Shown here one piece after another: positions 60,500 through 64,000 of a stretch of 64,000 nt of DNA. The position numbers and the translations under genes were made by a program. The stretch's first letter is position 1; every line of letters begins with the position of its first letter. The DNA is from Icerya purchasi (taxonomy: Eukaryota; Arthropoda; Insecta; Hemiptera; Monophlebidae), in contig CM077116.1 of assembly GCA_039619475.1 (NCBI GenBank), forward strand, positions 278,643,258-278,707,257. Direction: 5' to 3'. Under the pieces are notes generated by a model. The model searched no databases. It saw nothing but the letters and a program-made list of their open reading frames with translations, and was not told the origin of the DNA.

Positions 60500-60757
60500 A
60501 TAAGTCCCACGGATATCCTTGATAAGGTATCATGGATTGTGTAATTAAGCTTTTTATAATGTACTTAAGGATCTAATGGATTTCGAAAAGAATATTGGGG
60601 CCAGTTCCTTTCTCTTATTTTCCCAAATTTCGCTAGTACCCAATTATTTCAAGCTCGGTAAACTTGGGAGCGACTTGGATCCGGAACGAGACAAGTATCG
60701 ATAACCTGTGGCACATCTGGTTTGGTAGCTAGGCACCTTAACTACTAGGCTACCATG
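60500..60757 (-). repeat. tRNA-derived SINE, family S1, minus orientation
   Basis: The minus-strand head reads ATGGTAGCCTAGTAGTTAAG (A-box) then GGTTATCGATACTTGTCTCG. The body contains GGATCCAAGTCGCTCCCAAG, AGAAAGGAACTGGCCCCAAT and the tail TACCTTATCAAGG. It is the best-preserved S1 copy and defines the head-body order. Confidence 0.75.
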
Positions 60758-60908
60758 AGCGGGTATAAAATGAGGCGCTAGCTTTAAAATTTCACTATGG
60801 TGATTAGGGAATTTTCTAAAATATAATAATTTCATAAATTAAGAACACGCGCTTCCATAAAGAAAACAGAAAATAATTCCGAAGCCTTTTTATAATTAAT
60901 AATCATGG

Positions 60909-61298
60909 GTGTGTTTCAAGGCCGTGTCCACGGGGTGGGTTTTGGGGGTTAAACCCCTCCCATGAGAACTGAAATAGTTATTATAAATACACAAAAATTC
61001 GAAAAAAATCAAAAATCTAAAAGGTGTTTTTACCTTTAAAAGAAAAAAGAAAAAATATGCTTCATATTTTTAGGTATTTCATTAATATTTTATGCAAAAT
61101 ATTTTATTATGAATATAATCTATATAATTTTTATTAATGTTTTTATACGGGGTAATTCATTTATGTAAATTATTAATATATAAATCAAAATTATTGAAAT
61201 TATTGATAGTATGAATATTAATGAAAAATGTATTGTTATTTATAAAATAAATATGTGAAGAAAATTTTCAAAATTCTGGACACGGGCCTGGTGTGTTT
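60909..61298. mobile_element. hAT-type MITE, 374 bp, with perfect 8-bp TSD
   Basis: The element spans 60917-61290. Ends are CAAGGCCGTGTCC on the left and the inverse of CAGGCCCGTGTCC on the right. Flanking direct repeats GTGTGTTT are identical (60909-60916, 61291-61298). There is no coding capacity and the interior is AT-rich after a GC-rich left end. It is unrelated in sequence to the MITEs at 7-8 kb. Confidence 0.85.
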
Positions 61299-62604
61299 AC
61301 TTGAGGAGCGAAGCATAATCGTAAATTGAAGAACACTTTCAAATCAATCGGAAACTAGTTTAAAAAACAATCCAGTAATTTGGCGGTTGGAGATTTGAGT
61401 GACACAACGATATGCACGCGCGTAAAGAAAAAAACAAAAAAAAGTAAAAAAAAAAAGCAAACTTTTGATAAAAAAAACAAAATTTGAATAACGCTGAATT
61501 CGGTCGGTTTTTTCAACTTTTACAAATAATTTAGTCGGAAAATAAATCTAATTTCAATTTTTCCAAAAAATTTATAAGCTAAAAATTTGATTATTACACT
61601 CACAAAAATAATTCGGCAAAATATATTCGTTAAAATTTACAAAAAAAGAGAACTTGTTTATTTTACTTTAAGAGTAAGCGTATGTAATACACTTCATCTG
61701 TGATTGAAAAAAATTCGGAAAATTTCTATAAATTCAGAATCAGTACAACGCGAATTGTATTTTCGATGTAGCACTTTCGTATTATTTTTTCTCTTTGATA
61801 ATAAATCATTTGACGATGGGTTATTTTCCTTTTTTCATTAATTGACACGTACATAGGGATAATAGTTTAAAGCGCTAATGTTTTTTTGGATTCCGGTACT
61901 GATTAAAATAAAAGTATGTGCCTAATCCCCCATTCCAATTACTTAAAACACCGAAATACCTTTGAAACCAAAAGCCAAAAATAAATAATCGGATAATTGA
62001 TTTTGTAATGCCAACACTTGGCAGTCTGGAACAATTTCCCCGATCAATCTCTGATACGGTTTACGGACACTAACGTTAAACAAAACTTTTGAATTTAAAC
62101 GTCAACTAAAGTTTGTAGTAAAATTGCGATTGTCAATAATCTCCTTAAAATTCAATAAATTAACGCTCTATTCGAATAAACGGAGTTTTAGTTAATCATT
62201 CAAAAAACTGATACGATTAACATTCTGCAATCATCACGAAGTGTCATCTATTAGTATTGAAGATGTCACATTGCGCGAATTTTATTACAAATTGTAATAA
62301 TGTAATCATTTTTGTATATTTATTATTTATACATTATTCTAATTAGTAAATATATCATCAGATTGCTTAACGACCGAAATGATCGAGATAATTTTCTTTT
62401 AGCGAATTCTTGTGCTGCAGTCATTTTAGTCAAAACTTATTCCTGAACTTTCCCCGATGAAGATAGCTTCATACTTTCAGGTTTTTTTGATTTTTGTTCT
62501 TTGTGTTTTTTAATAATAAAGGAACGCTTTAGATAGCCGTGATTTACATTTTAGTTTTTAGCAAAAAGAATTGGGGAAAAATGTAAACAAAATTTCGAAC
62601 ATTT
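61299..62604. other. 3' flank of CSP gene B
   Basis: AT-rich; no feature seen. Confidence 0.4.
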
Positions 62605-62620
62605 TTTATTATATTTTATT
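62605..62620 (-). terminator. Poly(A) signals of CSP gene B
   Basis: Two AATAAA hexamers on the minus strand, at 62605-62610 and 62615-62620, about 180 nt after the stop codon. This is a sensible 3' UTR length. Confidence 0.5.
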
Positions 62621-62797
62621 TATGAATAACAAAATGCTAAAAAAATATATATACTATATATATGTATTATATATATATATATGAATGCGGGTAATTTTCA
62701 AGCGAATTTCGGTACATTTGCGTGATGAGAGAAATAAGTTAAAAAGCGATTCGAGCGAGTTTGAGTATCCCTTTTGAGATTAAACATCACTGCCAGA

Positions 62798-62997
62798 CTA
62801 CTGAGTGCTCTTCTTCTCAGTGTTCAGCTTCGTTTCGAAAGTCTTCTTGTAGTGTCCGGTTGGATCGTATTTTTTCGTTAATCGTTCCCAGTCGCGGGGT
62901 CTCTTTTCCTGCAGGTAACGAATCACTTTTTGCGAAACTTCCTTTTGCTTCTCGTTGCATTTGCTGCATTCGGTGGCTAGAGCGTCAGGCAGCGTTT
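62798..62997 (-). CDS. Chemosensory protein B (CSP/OS-D family), last exon
   Basis: 200 nt after the acceptor AATTTCAG. Two bases complete a codon (phase 1), then TLPDALATECSKCNEKQKEV, SQKVIRYLQEKRPRDWERLT, KKYDPTGHY and a charged tail ending KKSTQ, stop at 62798-62800. ECSKC holds cysteines 3 and 4 (CX2C). LPDAL, the Trp in RDWERL and KKYDPTGHY are textbook CSP C-terminal marks. The intron phase matches CSP gene A. The first exon, with signal peptide and the first two cysteines, is not recognisable in 62998-64000 and likely lies past the right edge. The tail of about 16 residues after HY is longer than in most members I know. It is transcribed toward CSP A. Confidence 0.93.
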
Positions 62998-63589
62998 CTG
63001 AAATTTAACGTAACAAATATCAGCGTCTATTTCACTAAAGTCACCGTTACCGAGTGAAAATATTACTGAAAAGTTCACTATTTCTTATTTGTCGATAATT
63101 CGGTACTATAGATGATGGTTTTTTTTTTTTTTGTGTGTTTCACTTCGGTTGTTACCGACGATTACATTATTACAATAAGATTTGTAGTGAGTTTGAAACG
63201 ATCCATTCTGTCCGCTTAACTTCAACATAAATGTACTATCCCGGTTTTAATAAAAAGGGAAAAACGAACGAGTAACTGAAATTTTATACGACTTTTAAAA
63301 AAATTCGAGTAACATTAAAAATGAGTAGTAAAATTTCTCGCTGTTTACATTTTGTAATTTGGCCTTTTTACATAGCCGTTTTAATGCGCAAAACGAACAA
63401 CAATGTTCCTTTAAATTAAAACTCGAACTAACAATACTCCTCTCGGCGATTTAAAATTACCGGTTCTTTACTTATTCACTGAGAAATATTCTGGTTTATT
63501 TTAGGTTTTTCGCAGTCTAGTTCACGATTTAGTTCCATTTCATTCGAACAGATCTTTCCCAACCATGCCGAGATTGAAGTAAATGAAAA
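62998..63589 (-). other. CSP B intron, start
   Basis: No exon-1 pattern (YVxxxxxC-X6-C with a phase-1 donor) found. Contains a T-run at 63119-63132. Confidence 0.4.
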
Positions 63590-64000
63590 GGCTGTTAACT
63601 CGCTTCCAACGGTCACTTACTTCGAAAATTTTCAATATTAATCTATCCATAAATTTTCACTTGAAACGCTGTGGAATTATATTGATCCCGTTTTCTTCTT
63701 CAACCCTGATCCTCATTCAGCCTTTCTTCTCACTACTTGGTTTTGCAAGTTTCCTTCTCTTTGTCATTCTCTGATTATTTGTCGTTTTCTTTTCGTGTAG
63801 CTTTCTCCCTTCGCTCATTAATCGTTTTTCACTTATATCATCTATACTACGACAGACTCTCGATCAACGGAGCGCGGCGATCATGTTTTCTTTGAGCATT
63901 CTCATTTTCCCTCCGAGCACTCTCTCCTACATTCTCGACCCTGCTAATCTTCCCAATTTATATTCTTTCGTTTCCTTCTTTGCCTGCCGTTCCTGTTTTA
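63590..64000 (+). mobile_element. I-like LINE 3' fragment, cut by window edge
   Basis: Pyrimidine-rich sequence. Near 63876-63940 it reads GDHVFFEHSHFPSEHSLLHS, the counterpart of the DHVFFECSSLSSERAALY block with the Cys changed. The tail would lie beyond 64000. It sits in the presumed CSP B intron. Confidence 0.55.

Noticed and set aside
62761..63057. 98-codon plus-strand ORF, Cys/Ser-rich
   Set aside because: It is the antisense shadow of the CSP B exon, whose minus-strand frame has the family motifs, splice site and stop.

Overview
The window is AT-rich eukaryotic nuclear DNA from an insect. The diagnostic genes are two chemosensory proteins (CSP/OS-D family), an arthropod family with four spaced cysteines and a phase-1 intron. 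Both features are visible here. The rest is long non-coding DNA full of decayed retrotransposons (several LINE clades), tRNA-derived SINEs, a mariner, an hAT transposon and hAT-like MITEs. I cannot fix the insect order from the sequence.

Host genes. (1) At the left edge, minus strand, lies the 3' part of a multi-exon gene I do not recognise: exons at 4486-4581, 4239-4410, 899-971, 636-784 and 307-494 (stop). Four of the five have mutually consistent splice phases, and at least one exon is unseen. (2) CSP gene A, plus strand: exon 1 at 24947-25157 and exon 2 at 44044-44180. Together they encode 115 residues with the exact C-X6-C-X18-C-X2-C pattern, split by an intron of 18,886 bp. A TATA-like box and TCAGT initiator sit upstream. 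(3) CSP gene B, minus strand: the canonical second exon at 62798-62997. Its first exon is not seen and probably lies beyond the right edge. A and B are convergent, which suggests a CSP cluster.

Layout. 1-4.8 kb: unknown gene with an RTE-type LINE and a Mutator-like fragment in its intron. 5-8 kb: RTE tail, then two related hAT-type MITEs in opposite orientation. 8.4-13.9 kb: three abutting pieces of I-like LINEs in mixed orientation. 15-20 kb: a second RT type, an RTE endonuclease piece and SINEs. 20-24.8 kb: little apart from a minisatellite. 24.8-44.2 kb: CSP gene A; its intron holds a 3.6-kb hAT with an 8-bp target duplication, itself interrupted by a 1.3-kb mariner, plus three LINE pieces and a G-rich tract. 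45-58.6 kb: many LINE tails and SINEs. 60-64 kb: SINE, a 374-bp MITE, CSP gene B exon 2 and a last LINE tail.

Most long ORFs in the window are transposon debris. The real host genes are short exons recovered by joining splice sites and reading frames. I see no CRISPR array, operon, rRNA or convincing tRNA gene, and no clear sign of a wholly new system. The most informative structures are the split CSP gene, the second CSP exon, and the intron > hAT > mariner nest.
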